NCBI RefSeq assembly: GCF_024722015.1
Contig: NZ_JANQBD010000022.1
Location: forward strand, 1 to 64,000
Reading direction: 5' to 3'
Length of the DNA: 64,000 nucleotides
Origin: Paenibacillus radicis (ex Xue et al. 2023)
Lineage (GTDB): Bacteria; Bacillota; Bacilli; Paenibacillales; NBRC-103111
In this document: positions 52,291 to 61,323 of the stretch, in pieces
How positions within the stretch are numbered: the first letter of the stretch is position 1
Layout: every line of letters starts with the position of its first letter
Notes under the pieces: model-generated
Told to the model about the DNA's origin: nothing
Databases searched by the model: none
What the model saw: only the letters and a program-made list of their open reading frames with translations
Translations under genes and position numbers: made by a program

Positions 52291-53547
52291 ATGAGAAATG
52301 GCAGAAAATTTACTTTATATGCAACTCTGGCCATTCTCTTACTAATTGTTGCTGCTGTCATAGGACTGCAGTGGTATAAATATAAGGTAAATACGAAGCC
52401 AAACAGCCTGCCCAAATCTATCGTCACCACGCTAAAAGGGGATTCTCACACAAGCCGGGCATTTACATGGTATACGGACGACCCGAATGCGGCTTCCGTC
52501 CTGCAGCTGACTAAAGGAGCTGGGGTGAGCTCTTTTGAAGGAACTGCTGTCCAAACCGTAACAGGCTCTTCAACAACGATTGAAACAGGAAAAGGACAGA
52601 TTCAAGGTGTACATAAAGTAAACGTAACCGGCCTTGAACCGGGGACCGAGTATTCATACCGGGTGGGCAGCGGCCAGGACAAGGGCTGGAGTTCTCCCGC
52701 TCAATTTGCAACCGAAGCTTCCGGAGCCAGTCCGTTAACTTTCATTAATGTCGCTGACTCCCAAGGGGTTACTGAAGCGGATTTCGACCTTTTGGGACAA
52801 ACCCTGGATCAGGCCTTTGCCAAGTTTCCGAATGCACGCTTCCTTGTACATAATGGCGATCTGACGGAGGATCCGAAGGATGAGCAAGCTTGGGATGCTT
52901 TTTTCGATAAAGCACAGCAATGGGTAAGACGAATTCCACTTATGCCGGTTACCGGTAATCATGATGAAGTAGATGGCAAGGCCGATCGCTATACCGCACA
53001 TTTCAACTTGCCGGATAACGGGGCAAAGGGCTCTATTCCCGGTACCACTTATTCTTTTGATTATGGAGAGGCTCATATTGCCATCTTGAATACGGAGTCT
53101 AATATAGATAAACAAACGGCTTGGCTTCGAAACGATCTCGCTAATACCGATAAACCGTGGAAGATTGTAGCCATGCATCGGGGTGCATACGGGGGCAACA
53201 GCTACAAGAAGGTTGAGAAATGGGTGGACGTATTGGACGACTTCCAGGTAGATCTGGTGCTGCAAGGACATAACCATGAATATTCAAGATCGTATCCGCT
53301 GCGAAAGGGGAAAAAGACGGGGGATGGCGAGGGAGTCATGACGGGCCGGCAAGGAACGGTATATGTTGTAACCAATACGGCCGGGCCCAAGTTTAATGAA
53401 AAAAAGGACGATCAGTTTTATCACAAGGTGCATTTTCAGAATAACAAGCAAATGTTTGCCGGGATTACGATTGAAGGAGATACCTTGACCTATCAAGCCT
53501 ATGATGTGGTTGGAGCGAAGCTGGATGAATTTGTTCTCAAGCATTAA
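52291..53547 (+). CDS. membrane-anchored purple acid phosphatase-like metallophosphoesterase
   Basis: A 418-residue protein with an N-terminal transmembrane anchor (about 8-27), a fibronectin-like purple acid phosphatase N-domain (about 40-145, ending LEPGTEYSYRVGSG) and a metallophosphoesterase domain. Metal motifs: NVADSQG (D for the D-x-H site, with Gln-rich variation), HNGDLTED, VTGNHDEVDG, VAMHRGAY and LQGHNHEYSRSYPL. The catalytic part should be outside the cell. It would release phosphate from organic or polymeric substrates. AAGGAGGAG precedes the ATG. It is divergent from the VTC operon and shares the Pho-box region. Confidence 0.9.
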   Translation: MRNGRKFTLYATLAILLLIVAAVIGLQWYKYKVNTKPNSLPKSIVTTLKGDSHTSRAFTWYTDDPNAASVLQLTKGAGVSSFEGTAVQTVTGSSTTIETGKGQIQGVHKVNVTGLEPGTEYSYRVGSGQDKGWSSPAQFATEASGASPLTFINVADSQGVTEADFDLLGQTLDQAFAKFPNARFLVHNGDLTEDPKDEQAWDAFFDKAQQWVRRIPLMPVTGNHDEVDGKADRYTAHFNLPDNGAKGSIPGTTYSFDYGEAHIAILNTESNIDKQTAWLRNDLANTDKPWKIVAMHRGAYGGNSYKKVEKWVDVLDDFQVDLVLQGHNHEYSRSYPLRKGKKTGDGEGVMTGRQGTVYVVTNTAGPKFNEKKDDQFYHKVHFQNNKQMFAGITIEGDTLTYQAYDVVGAKLDEFVLKH

Positions 53548-53548
53548 G

Positions 53549-53577
53549 TTGACTTCATTTTTTGTTGTAACTATAAT
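53549..53577 (+). promoter_or_regulatory. promoter of the DsbA-family gene
   Basis: TTGACT and TATAAT are separated by exactly 17 bases, starting two bases after the phosphatase stop codon. Confidence 0.75.
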
Positions 53578-53618
53578 GATTACATCAAGCGTTCTAATTA
53601 TTTTGGGAGGTGTTACTT

Positions 53619-54341
53619 ATGAAGATTGAAATTTGGTCGGATATTATGTGCCCGTTCTGCTATATTGGCAAGCGCAAGTTCGAGGCTGCCCTGGAGCAAT
53701 TTTCAAATAAATCCAATGTCGAAGTGGTCTATCGCAGCTTTGAGCTGGACCCGAACTCCAAACGAGATGAGGATCATGACGCACATCAGATGCTTTCATC
53801 CAAATATGGCATGAGCCGCGAGCAAGCTATATCGATGAATGGGGATGTGGCTCGACAAGCATCTGCTGTAGGTCTTACCTTCAACTTTGACAGCATGATA
53901 TTGACCAATACATTCGATGCTCACCGTTTAATTCATTACGCAGCCCAGCATGGCAAAATGCATGAAATGACAGAGCGACTGCTTCATGCCTACTTTACGG
54001 AATCGAAGCATGTCGGCGATCATGAAGTATTAGCCGATTTAGCGGCAGAGATTGGTTTAGACAGGAATGAGGCTTCCAAAGCGCTAGCTGGTCAAGACTT
54101 TGCGAAGGAAGTCCGCGCCGATGAGCAGGAAGCAGCCACACTCGGCATACGCGGTGTTCCATATTTCGTCATCAATCGTAAATATGCGATTTCAGGCGCG
54201 CAATCAAGTGAAGTATTCCTTGGAGCGCTGCAGAAAGCTTGGGATGAGGATCAGCCGCTCATCGTCCTTAACGACCCGGGCTGCGGCACGGCGGATGCCG
54301 CTTGTGTGGATGGCGTATGCACTCCTAAGCCCGAAGTTTAA
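53619..54341 (+). CDS. DsbA family oxidoreductase, FrnE-like
   Basis: A 240-residue thioredoxin-fold protein of the FrnE subgroup. The redox motif CPFC lies at about residues 11-14 in IWSDIMCPFCYIGK, and the cis-Pro motif GVPYF near 170. A helical insertion lies between. No signal peptide is present, so it acts in the cytosol, where FrnE-like proteins reduce or isomerise disulfides. The C-terminus has extra cysteines (DPGCGTADAACVDGVC). ATG 53619 follows GGGAGGTG. Confidence 0.9.
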   Translation: MKIEIWSDIMCPFCYIGKRKFEAALEQFSNKSNVEVVYRSFELDPNSKRDEDHDAHQMLSSKYGMSREQAISMNGDVARQASAVGLTFNFDSMILTNTFDAHRLIHYAAQHGKMHEMTERLLHAYFTESKHVGDHEVLADLAAEIGLDRNEASKALAGQDFAKEVRADEQEAATLGIRGVPYFVINRKYAISGAQSSEVFLGALQKAWDEDQPLIVLNDPGCGTADAACVDGVCTPKPEV

Positions 54342-54356
54342 AGCACAAAACAAAGA

Positions 54357-54385
54357 AGAAACCTGGCCAAGCGGCCAGGTTTTTC
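54357..54385. terminator. intrinsic terminator between convergent genes
   Basis: AAACCTGGCC pairs with GGCCAGGTTT around AAGC and is followed by T residues. Confidence 0.9.
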
Positions 54386-54444
54386 TACGTTGTGCCTATC
54401 TTTTTTTCGAACGTTCGAATAATTACAGAAATCCCTCTCCGCCT

Positions 54445-55752
54445 TTATTTGGGCGGGCTGACCAACTTCTCTTGGACATGCGACTTCCTCGCCATCAGTT
54501 CCAAAAAAACCGAAACAAGAATACCTACAACCAATCCGTTACTGGCCAATGGCTGTATGTAAACCGGAAGCTCCGTGAACGTAATTGCAGGAGTGTTCAT
54601 AATGCTGACTCCAAGCAATATTGGCAAAGCAAGACGGTATATGCTTTTAGAATCAAATACTTTCCCTTGCAAAGTACGAACCGCCGTACCAAACATTTGG
54701 AGGTAAGCAACGAACAGCACGGCGCTTCCAACACTAAGAGGAAGCCTCGAGAACAATTCTCCTAACGGAGGAATCAACCCGAGCATAAGAAACAAGCTGC
54801 CCCCAATGACGAGAGCGGAGCGCTGCAAAATTTTTGTGCTTTCCAGCAGGCCAAGGGAAGAGGCGAATGTCCCGAATGGGAGCAGGCCAAATACAGGTGA
54901 AAGCACTGTAAACAAGCCGGTGATCAAGAACGATCTTCGGTATTGATTCTGTGTCGTCTTCTGGCCGTAAAGCTTCTCCGCGGCGCTCAGTGCCGTTACC
55001 GTATTGGACATGTTGATAAATCCAACGATGAACGAAGTTAACGCTATTCCGAAATCAAGCCGCGGCGCCCCCCATGGAAATAAAACCATTGGAGCATCGG
55101 CAAGTACTTGAGAGCTGCCTGATGACGGAAATATAATGGCGTAGCCAATCCAGCCGAAAACAATACCTAACAGCAATGCAAAGTTGCTGATCCAGCCGCG
55201 GCCTTTCAAGAAGGCGATACCCACGAACAAAGCTATGCCGATGGATAAGGCTGCTACCGGAAGGTCCATAAGACCATTTTCCTGGATTCCCAGCATACCG
55301 GTGAAAAAATGCATCATCAGCTGAGCCGACAACAGAAATAAGGATACACTTATGACGATCGGATTGAACAGCTTCGTCAATACCTTGGCAAAGCCCAAGC
55401 TTCCAAGCACAATCATCATCAGTCCCGACAGCATAAAACCTGCTGCCAAGCCTCCTCCAACAGCCGTGAGACTGCTTCCGCCCAATGATGCTGAGGCTGC
55501 AAGGCTGAGCGTAAACCCCCACCAAACCCCTGATGGACCATCCATCACAGCGTATCTATGACCGCACAATGCTTGAATAATACAAGCAGCTCCTGTAAGC
55601 AAGAAAGATAATTGCAAGGTAAACGCGATCTGACCGGAGGACAGATGAAAGAGTTGACCAAGAGTGAGCGGTACTACAACCGTATTCGTAAGAATGAAAA
55701 ACATCCATTGAATCCCGGCAAGCCCTATTTGGGGAGTAAGCTTCTTCTCCAT
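54445..55752 (-). CDS. purine/pyrimidine permease of the NCS2 (NAT) family, YwdJ-like
   Basis: A 435-residue membrane protein with about 12-14 helices. Family traits are AGIQWMFFILTNTVVVPLTLG at the N-terminus, MDGPSGVWWGF, the FNPIVISVSLFLL segment and, at the substrate-binding helix, FINMSNTVTALSAAEKLYG. NCS2 proteins import uracil, xanthine, guanine or urate with protons. It starts immediately after the guanine deaminase stop codon with no gap, so guanine or a related base is the likely cargo. A terminator lies between it and the convergent FrnE gene. Confidence 0.88.
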   Translation of the reverse strand: MEKKLTPQIGLAGIQWMFFILTNTVVVPLTLGQLFHLSSGQIAFTLQLSFLLTGAACIIQALCGHRYAVMDGPSGVWWGFTLSLAASASLGGSSLTAVGGGLAAGFMLSGLMMIVLGSLGFAKVLTKLFNPIVISVSLFLLSAQLMMHFFTGMLGIQENGLMDLPVAALSIGIALFVGIAFLKGRGWISNFALLLGIVFGWIGYAIIFPSSGSSQVLADAPMVLFPWGAPRLDFGIALTSFIVGFINMSNTVTALSAAEKLYGQKTTQNQYRRSFLITGLFTVLSPVFGLLPFGTFASSLGLLESTKILQRSALVIGGSLFLMLGLIPPLGELFSRLPLSVGSAVLFVAYLQMFGTAVRTLQGKVFDSKSIYRLALPILLGVSIMNTPAITFTELPVYIQPLASNGLVVGILVSVFLELMARKSHVQEKLVSPPK

Positions 55753-56214
55753 TTAGAGGCTTTGTTCCGTCCATAGGGTGTAGGGATGCTTCGATACGTC
55801 ACGGCTAAGACGGACCAGCTTAATATCCCTTTCTCCTGAAGGAAGCGCCAGCTGTTCATAGACGTATCGGGTGCTCATTCCGATTCGAGCTGCCTCCTCC
55901 TCAGTGAAAGCGTGATATACTTCCTTGAACTTTGACCAATAGATGGCTCCCATGCACATGGGACAGGGCTCGCCGCTCGCGTACAGCTCGCAGTCTGACA
56001 GGTCGGAGGTTTGCAGCAGCTCGCTTGCCTTGCGAATCGCTTGCATCTCTGCATGCGCTGTCGGGTCATGAAGAGCTAATACTTCATTGACGCCTTCGGC
56101 GATAATCTTCCCTCCTCTAACAATTACAGCCCCGAAAGGTTTTCCATGATGATGCTTCGTATTCTCATAAGCGATATCGACCGCACGTTGAATGAAGGAT
56201 TCTGTATGTTCCAT
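55753..56214 (-). CDS. guaD: guanine deaminase
   Basis: A 153-residue cytidine-deaminase-fold enzyme, close to the 156 residues of B. subtilis GuaD. The zinc site is HAE (TAHAEMQAI) and PCPMCMGAIYW, and the C-terminal active-site residues ARIGMSTRYVYEQL and YTLWTEQSL follow. It converts guanine to xanthine in the cytosol. It is the first gene of a two-gene unit with the permease, divergent from a LysR gene that may control it. Confidence 0.9.
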   Translation of the reverse strand: MEHTESFIQRAVDIAYENTKHHHGKPFGAVIVRGGKIIAEGVNEVLALHDPTAHAEMQAIRKASELLQTSDLSDCELYASGEPCPMCMGAIYWSKFKEVYHAFTEEEAARIGMSTRYVYEQLALPSGERDIKLVRLSRDVSKHPYTLWTEQSL

Positions 56215-56427
56215 AAAATTGTTCCCTCCAAAGGACAGATTAAATTATTGTCTCCCGCTTCCAACTGTCTATCCAACTAACCCCTGGATGGGAATTCAAA
56301 TCATCGGGGTATGGTTCAATAGGATGCTCAACTTATGTTATCACGGGATCAGGTATATGAAAAATATCTAAATTCTCTGTCAATGATATAATAAACATAT
56401 GGATTAGTTCAGGGAGGGAGACCTGCT

Positions 56428-57303
56428 ATGGATCTCAAGCAATTACGATATTTTATGGCAATCGCTGAAGAGGGTCAAATCACCTCGGCAGCCAGAAAGC
56501 TGCATATTGCTCAACCTCCATTAAGCCAACAGCTAAAAGCGATGGAGACTGAGCTTGGGGTTCAATTATTCGAGAGAGAAGGCCGAGGAGTGCAGTTAAC
56601 CGAGGAAGGAAAAGCTCTTTACAGGCATGCGGTTAAAATTATCTCCTCCATGGAAGAAGCCCAGGAAGAAATCCGTGCCATCCGCAACGGCTGGTCAGGA
56701 AAGCTGACTATAGGGATCAATACATTATCAGACGAGCGTCTTCCCCGTATATTAATGGCATTTCGTCAAAAGCATCCCCAGTTCACCTTCAAAATCCAAC
56801 AAAATGAATCAGCTCAGCTCTGTCAGCTGCTCAAGGAACGAACTATAGATTTGGCTATTGTACGTATGCCGGTGCCGTTGGATGATTTTACTGTTTATGA
56901 TGTCAAATCGGAGCCTTATTATTTCGTAACCTCTCAGAGCCATCAGGAAGAGTGCAGCCCTGTACCCTTCAACCGAATTCAAGATTACCCATTGATTATC
57001 CCCAGCACCGAGGGTTTGGGCTTATATAATATGATTCAAGAGGAGTTCGCCCAGCGTGGGCTGCAGCCTAATATTATTTGCGAGTCATCGGACATATCCA
57101 CACTCATTCAGCTCGTGTCGGTCGGCTGTGGCGCGACCATCATACCCGGTGCCGTGCTAAAGCTTCATCAGCATATTCCGGTGCACTGTCTAGAAATCGA
57201 AGGAAATTTACCATCCGCCCTCTCCGGGCTGATCGGGCTTCGTAACGGGTGGGTGTCCAAAGCATCCCAGTTATTCATCGATGCCTATCGAGGGGAGCCT
57301 TAA
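56428..57303 (+). CDS. LysR family transcriptional regulator
   Basis: A 291-residue regulator. The N-terminal helix-turn-helix is LRYFMAIAEEGQITSAARKLHIAQPPLSQQLKAMETELG, followed by a linker helix and a two-lobe effector domain from about residue 88 (KLTIGINTLSDERLP). It is divergent from guaD-permease across 213 bases, the classic LysR arrangement, so control of purine use is inferred. Single amino-acid or aromatic effectors cannot be excluded. GGGAGGG lies upstream of the ATG. Confidence 0.9.
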   Translation: MDLKQLRYFMAIAEEGQITSAARKLHIAQPPLSQQLKAMETELGVQLFEREGRGVQLTEEGKALYRHAVKIISSMEEAQEEIRAIRNGWSGKLTIGINTLSDERLPRILMAFRQKHPQFTFKIQQNESAQLCQLLKERTIDLAIVRMPVPLDDFTVYDVKSEPYYFVTSQSHQEECSPVPFNRIQDYPLIIPSTEGLGLYNMIQEEFAQRGLQPNIICESSDISTLIQLVSVGCGATIIPGAVLKLHQHIPVHCLEIEGNLPSALSGLIGLRNGWVSKASQLFIDAYRGEP

Positions 57304-57397
57304 GTTTCAGGCTGTAGCTATCAAAACAAACTGCCGAAGCGGTTGTTCAGGTATAGAGATAGGTCCCTAAAGAGCAAATTATAACTATCGCCATTAG

Positions 57398-57427
57398 AAA
57401 GAGCCTTAGAAATAGGGCTCTTTTTCT
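57398..57427 (+). terminator. intrinsic terminator of the LysR gene
   Basis: AAAGAGCC pairs with GGGCTCTTT and is followed by T residues. Confidence 0.8.
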
Positions 57428-57552
57428 ATATCCACCCTAAGCTCGCTGTGTTCAAAGAATATATTTCCATTAGAAGTCCCTGTATGCTTTTTGATATATT
57501 TAAGCTTGCATGTTTACAGCAAAGAATCTACACACAACAGGAGTGAAGTACA

Positions 57553-58347
57553 ATGATGAAAAGAAATGGGTTCCAGCTTCTTGTAATATTACTTATCGGA
57601 CTTATTACGCTAGCCGGATGCAGCGGCAGTAAGAGTCCTTCCGCTTCAGACTCTAAGGCCCCCCCAGCCCCTGCCACAGAGGGCAAAAAGACCCTCGTTA
57701 TGGGAACATCGGCCGATTACCCGCCCTACGAGAGTATAGATGCCAAGAATAACGGAGAAATCGTTGGCTTTGATATCGATATCGCTAAGGCGGCAGCGGC
57801 ACAGCTTGGCTACGAGCTTAAAGTTCAAAGCATGGATTTTAACGGCTTAATTGCCGCCCTTCAATCCAAGCGGGTCGATTTCGTTATGTCTGCTATGTCT
57901 ATTACCGATGAACGCAAGCAAAATGTAGATTTCTCTGACATTTATTTTGTTGCGAAGAACACCATCGTTTCAAAAAATTCGGCGCCTTATACAACGTTGG
58001 ACGAGATCAAGAACAAACGGATCGGCGTTCAACTGGGATCTACGCAAGAACAGGTCATTAGTGATTTGAAGGAAGCTCAAATTAAGAAGTTAAATCGTAT
58101 CCCTGAGATCATTCAAGAGCTCAAAGCCAATCGAATCGATGCGGCCATCATTGAAGATGCGGTAGTTCAAGGCTATGTAAAAAACAATCCGGATTTGAAA
58201 TTTCAAGTCATCCCTGCTGATAAAGAAGAGGGTTATGCCATAGCTTTTCCAAAAGGTTCTGCATTGGTAAGCGATTTTAACAAAGCTCTGAAAGAGATCA
58301 GCAGCAACGGTAATAAAGAAGAGCTGATTAAAAAATGGTTCGATTAA
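57553..58347 (+). CDS. polar amino-acid ABC transporter substrate-binding lipoprotein
   Basis: A 264-residue family 3 solute-binding protein. The lipobox is LAGC at about 21-24. The domain starts GTSADYPPYESID with the ligand-binding residues and continues VGFDIDIAKAAAAQLG and FVMSAMSITDERKQNVDFSDIYF (family signature). It captures a polar amino acid, possibly arginine, glutamine or cystine, outside the membrane and delivers it to the next two gene products. AGGAG lies nine bases before the ATG. Confidence 0.92.
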   Translation: MMKRNGFQLLVILLIGLITLAGCSGSKSPSASDSKAPPAPATEGKKTLVMGTSADYPPYESIDAKNNGEIVGFDIDIAKAAAAQLGYELKVQSMDFNGLIAALQSKRVDFVMSAMSITDERKQNVDFSDIYFVAKNTIVSKNSAPYTTLDEIKNKRIGVQLGSTQEQVISDLKEAQIKKLNRIPEIIQELKANRIDAAIIEDAVVQGYVKNNPDLKFQVIPADKEEGYAIAFPKGSALVSDFNKALKEISSNGNKEELIKKWFD

Positions 58348-58368
58348 GAAAGTAGGGACGGTTGAGAA

Positions 58369-59028
58369 ATGAGCTTAGATTTTAGTGTTCTTAACGGATA
58401 TATTCCCTATGTAATGAAAGGGACCGCCATCACTCTTTTGTTTACGTTCGTATCCGCATTATTCGGATTTGTATGGGGCACCGTGCTTTCGCTTTTCAAG
58501 CTCTCAAGTGTAGGAGCGCTCCGGTGGTTTGCTACTGTATATACATCGATTTTTCGTGGAACACCACTGCTGCTTCAGCTTTTTATAATCTACTATGCGA
58601 CTCCTCAGCTGTTTCACTACGATATTTCTCCTCTGATGGCTGCTGGACTCGCTTTTGGACTTAACTCGGCTGCTTATTTGTCAGAAACGATCCGCGGCGG
58701 CATACTATCTGTAGACAAAGGGCAGCGTGAGGCAGCCATGTCTCTCGGTGTCCCTTATAAGACGATGATGATCAGCATCATTCTGCCCCAAGCCGTTAAA
58801 AACATTTTGCCGGCACTTGTGAATGAATGTATCGCTCTACTTAAGGAATCATCGCTCGTTTCGGTTATCGGAGTGGAGGATTTAATGCGTCGAGCCAATG
58901 TCGTAGGTTCCGATACATTCAAATATTTCGAGCCGCTAGTTTTTGTAGGCGTGATTTATTATACTCTGGTGCTTCTTCTTACTCTTCTTGCCCGACTTCT
59001 TGAAAGGAGGCTGCGCCGTAGTGATTAA
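58369..59028 (+). CDS. polar amino-acid ABC transporter permease
   Basis: A 219-residue His/Glu/Gln/Arg-type permease with five helices. The EAA loop contacting the ATPase reads REAAMSLGVPYKTMMISIILPQAV, and the N-terminus YIPYVMKGTAITLLFTF and FRGTPLLLQLFIIYY are typical. It lies 21 bases after the binding protein and overlaps the ATPase gene by eight bases. One permease gene indicates a homodimeric channel. Confidence 0.93.
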   Translation: MSLDFSVLNGYIPYVMKGTAITLLFTFVSALFGFVWGTVLSLFKLSSVGALRWFATVYTSIFRGTPLLLQLFIIYYATPQLFHYDISPLMAAGLAFGLNSAAYLSETIRGGILSVDKGQREAAMSLGVPYKTMMISIILPQAVKNILPALVNECIALLKESSLVSVIGVEDLMRRANVVGSDTFKYFEPLVFVGVIYYTLVLLLTLLARLLERRLRRSD

Positions 59029-59743
59029 AGTAGAAAATTTGTCCAAGTCCTTCGGAAAGCATACGGTCCTGCATAATATTTCTACGACTATTAATCAAGG
59101 TGAAGAGGTTGCGGTCATCGGTCCATCCGGCTCGGGTAAGTCCACGTTCCTTCGCTGCTTAAATCGGTTAGAAACGCCCTCGAGCGGCCATATCACGATT
59201 AACGGTAAGGATATCACTGACCCAAAAACTAATATTGCGCAAGTCCGTCAACAGATCGGGATGGTCTTTCAACATTTTCATTTGTTCCCGCATATGAGCG
59301 TGATAGATAATATAAGCTTTGCCCCAATGAAGGTAAAGGGCTGGACCCAGGAGCAAGCACGCCGTAAAGCTATGGATCTTTTGGAGCGGGTCGGGCTTGC
59401 TGACAAAGCGGCAGCCTTCCCGAACAAGCTTTCCGGCGGACAAAAGCAGCGTGTGGCTATTGTAAGAAGCCTTGCCATGGAGCCGGAAATCATGCTGTTC
59501 GATGAACCAACCTCAGCCCTCGATCCGGAGATGGTCAAAGAGGTGCTGGATGTCATCCGCGGCCTTGCCCAAACGGGCATAACTATGGTCATCGTTACTC
59601 ATGAAATGAGGTTTGCCCAGGAGGCCGCAGATACGATCTACTTCCTGGATAACGGCCGTCTCGTTGAGAAGGCTTCCCCTCAGCAATTTTTCAATAGCCC
59701 TCAGAATGAACGGGCACGACAATTTCTGGAGAAGGTACTTTAA
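59021..59743 (+). CDS. polar amino-acid ABC transporter ATP-binding protein
   Basis: A 240-residue ATPase. Walker A GPSGSGKS, Q-loop FQHFHLF, signature LSGGQKQR, Walker B IMLFDEPTSALDPE and switch His (THEMRFA) are all intact. GTG 59021 with AAAGGAGG upstream is chosen over an in-frame start at 58988. The gene starts within the end of the permease gene, so translation is coupled. The stop codon lies inside the terminator hairpin. Confidence 0.93.
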   Translation: MIKVENLSKSFGKHTVLHNISTTINQGEEVAVIGPSGSGKSTFLRCLNRLETPSSGHITINGKDITDPKTNIAQVRQQIGMVFQHFHLFPHMSVIDNISFAPMKVKGWTQEQARRKAMDLLERVGLADKAAAFPNKLSGGQKQRVAIVRSLAMEPEIMLFDEPTSALDPEMVKEVLDVIRGLAQTGITMVIVTHEMRFAQEAADTIYFLDNGRLVEKASPQQFFNSPQNERARQFLEKVL

Positions 59744-59789
59744 GACAAAAAAAGCTGAATGGGTTCTCCCATTCAGCTTTTTTTGTCTT
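59742..59789. terminator. bidirectional terminator between amino-acid ABC and tct operons
   Basis: The arms at 59742-59763 and 59768-59789 are a perfect 22-base inverted repeat with a four-base loop. The core reads AAAGCTGAATGGG, flanked by A and T tracts, so it should stop both convergent operons. Confidence 0.95.
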
Positions 59790-59811
59790 CATTTCTTACC
59801 GGCTTTTTCTC

Positions 59812-61317
59812 TTACATCTCTACATCGGCTGCGAATCCGCTGCGCTTTTTCCTAAGTCCTGAGATCAGACCCAGCACAATAATGACTAGAGCCAGGCTGA
59901 GCAAGGTTCCGGCAATCGGACGCTGGAACAAGCCCAGAAACGATCCATCCATCAATTTGAGAGACTGCAGCAGAGAACTTTCCATCATCTTGCCCAACAC
60001 GAACGTTAACACAATTGGCGCCATAGGAATGTCCGCCTTTTTCATGATATACCCAAGCACTCCAAAAACGAACATGATTCCGACATCGAACAAATTGTTA
60101 TTAGCCGTGTAAGCACCAAGCGCTGAAATGATCAGAATGACAGGATACAGCAGCTTAGGAGGTATCATGGCTATTTTGGCCCACCAGCCCGCCAAAGGCA
60201 GGTTCATAAATAAGAGCAATAAATTTCCGATAAACATGCTGGCGATAACGCCCCATACAAAAACCGGATTTTGCTGAAACAGCATGGGACCCGGGGTTAA
60301 GCCATGCATCATGAAGGCCCCGAGAATAATTGCTATTGTCGGTGAGCTTGGAATGCCTAACGTAAAGAGTGGTATTAAAGCCCCTCCACAATAAGCATTG
60401 TTAGCCGTCTCCGGTCCTGCAACACCCTCAATCGCTCCCTTGCCGAAGCGCGAAGGGTCCTTGGCCAGCTTCTTCTCCATCGAATAGGAAAGCATTGCCG
60501 GAATAACCGAGTTAGTGCCGGGAATCAAACCGATAATAAACCCAAGCACCGTACCCCTGCCTATTGATTTCATGCTCGGTACCCATTCATCTCTGCGCGG
60601 CAGCAAGCCTTTAACCTTTGGCGGCTTCTCGGATGTCCCCATATTCTCGATGCCAAGCAATATTTCGGATAATCCGAATAACCCCATCGCCACAATGACG
60701 AAATCAATTCCGTTCATCATATTCATCTGGCCGAATGTGAAACGAACCGCACCCGATACCGGGTCCATGCCAATCATGGCCAAATTCAAGCCCAGAAAAG
60801 CGGAGATCAGACCTTTAATAACGGATTTGCCCATTAAACCGATTACGGTTGATAACCCCAGTACCATTAACGCAAAAAATTCGGGTGGTCCAAAACGCAG
60901 AGCCCATTCAGCCAAAGGCGGCCCTACAAAGATAAGGCCGAGAATAGAGAACGTCCCTCCAATGAAAGAACCGATACCCGCAATCCCCAGCGCGACCCCT
61001 GCTCTTCCTTGCTTCGCCATTGGACTTCCATCCAGGCATGTAATTACAGAGGCAGCTTCTCCCGGCGTATTGATCAGAACAGAGGTAATGGTTCCTCCGT
61101 ACATAGCGCCGTAATAAATACCGCACAGCATAATGATAGCGGAAACCGGCTCCATCCCGAACGTAATCGGAAGAAGAACCGCTACTCCGGTTGTCGGTCC
61201 CAATCCCGGCAATACACCAACGAGCATACCGATGGATACGCCGAGCAAACAATACAATAAGTTGTACCAAGTGAACGCCGTTTCAAATCCTTGTGCAATT
61301 ACATCAAACGCCGGCAT
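59812..61317 (-). CDS. tctA: tripartite tricarboxylate transporter large permease TctA
   Basis: A 501-residue membrane protein with about 11-12 helices. The family motif GVLPGLGPTTGVAVLLPITFG lies near residue 35, and its repeat GLIPGTNSVIPAMLSYSMEKK near 270, reflecting the internal duplication of TctA. GGALIPLFTLGIPSSPTIAIILGA is also typical. It forms the transport channel for di- or tricarboxylates or similar organic acids. GGGGGG precedes the ATG, six bases after the tctB stop. Confidence 0.92.
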   Translation of the reverse strand: MPAFDVIAQGFETAFTWYNLLYCLLGVSIGMLVGVLPGLGPTTGVAVLLPITFGMEPVSAIIMLCGIYYGAMYGGTITSVLINTPGEAASVITCLDGSPMAKQGRAGVALGIAGIGSFIGGTFSILGLIFVGPPLAEWALRFGPPEFFALMVLGLSTVIGLMGKSVIKGLISAFLGLNLAMIGMDPVSGAVRFTFGQMNMMNGIDFVIVAMGLFGLSEILLGIENMGTSEKPPKVKGLLPRRDEWVPSMKSIGRGTVLGFIIGLIPGTNSVIPAMLSYSMEKKLAKDPSRFGKGAIEGVAGPETANNAYCGGALIPLFTLGIPSSPTIAIILGAFMMHGLTPGPMLFQQNPVFVWGVIASMFIGNLLLLFMNLPLAGWWAKIAMIPPKLLYPVILIISALGAYTANNNLFDVGIMFVFGVLGYIMKKADIPMAPIVLTFVLGKMMESSLLQSLKLMDGSFLGLFQRPIAGTLLSLALVIIVLGLISGLRKKRSGFAADVEM

Positions 61318-61323
61318 ATGAAG

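Noticed and set aside
57430..57552. possible riboswitch or T-box before the amino-acid ABC operon
   Set aside because: The leader is short, and neither the T-box sequence TGG-N-ACC nor lysine or glycine aptamer features is seen.
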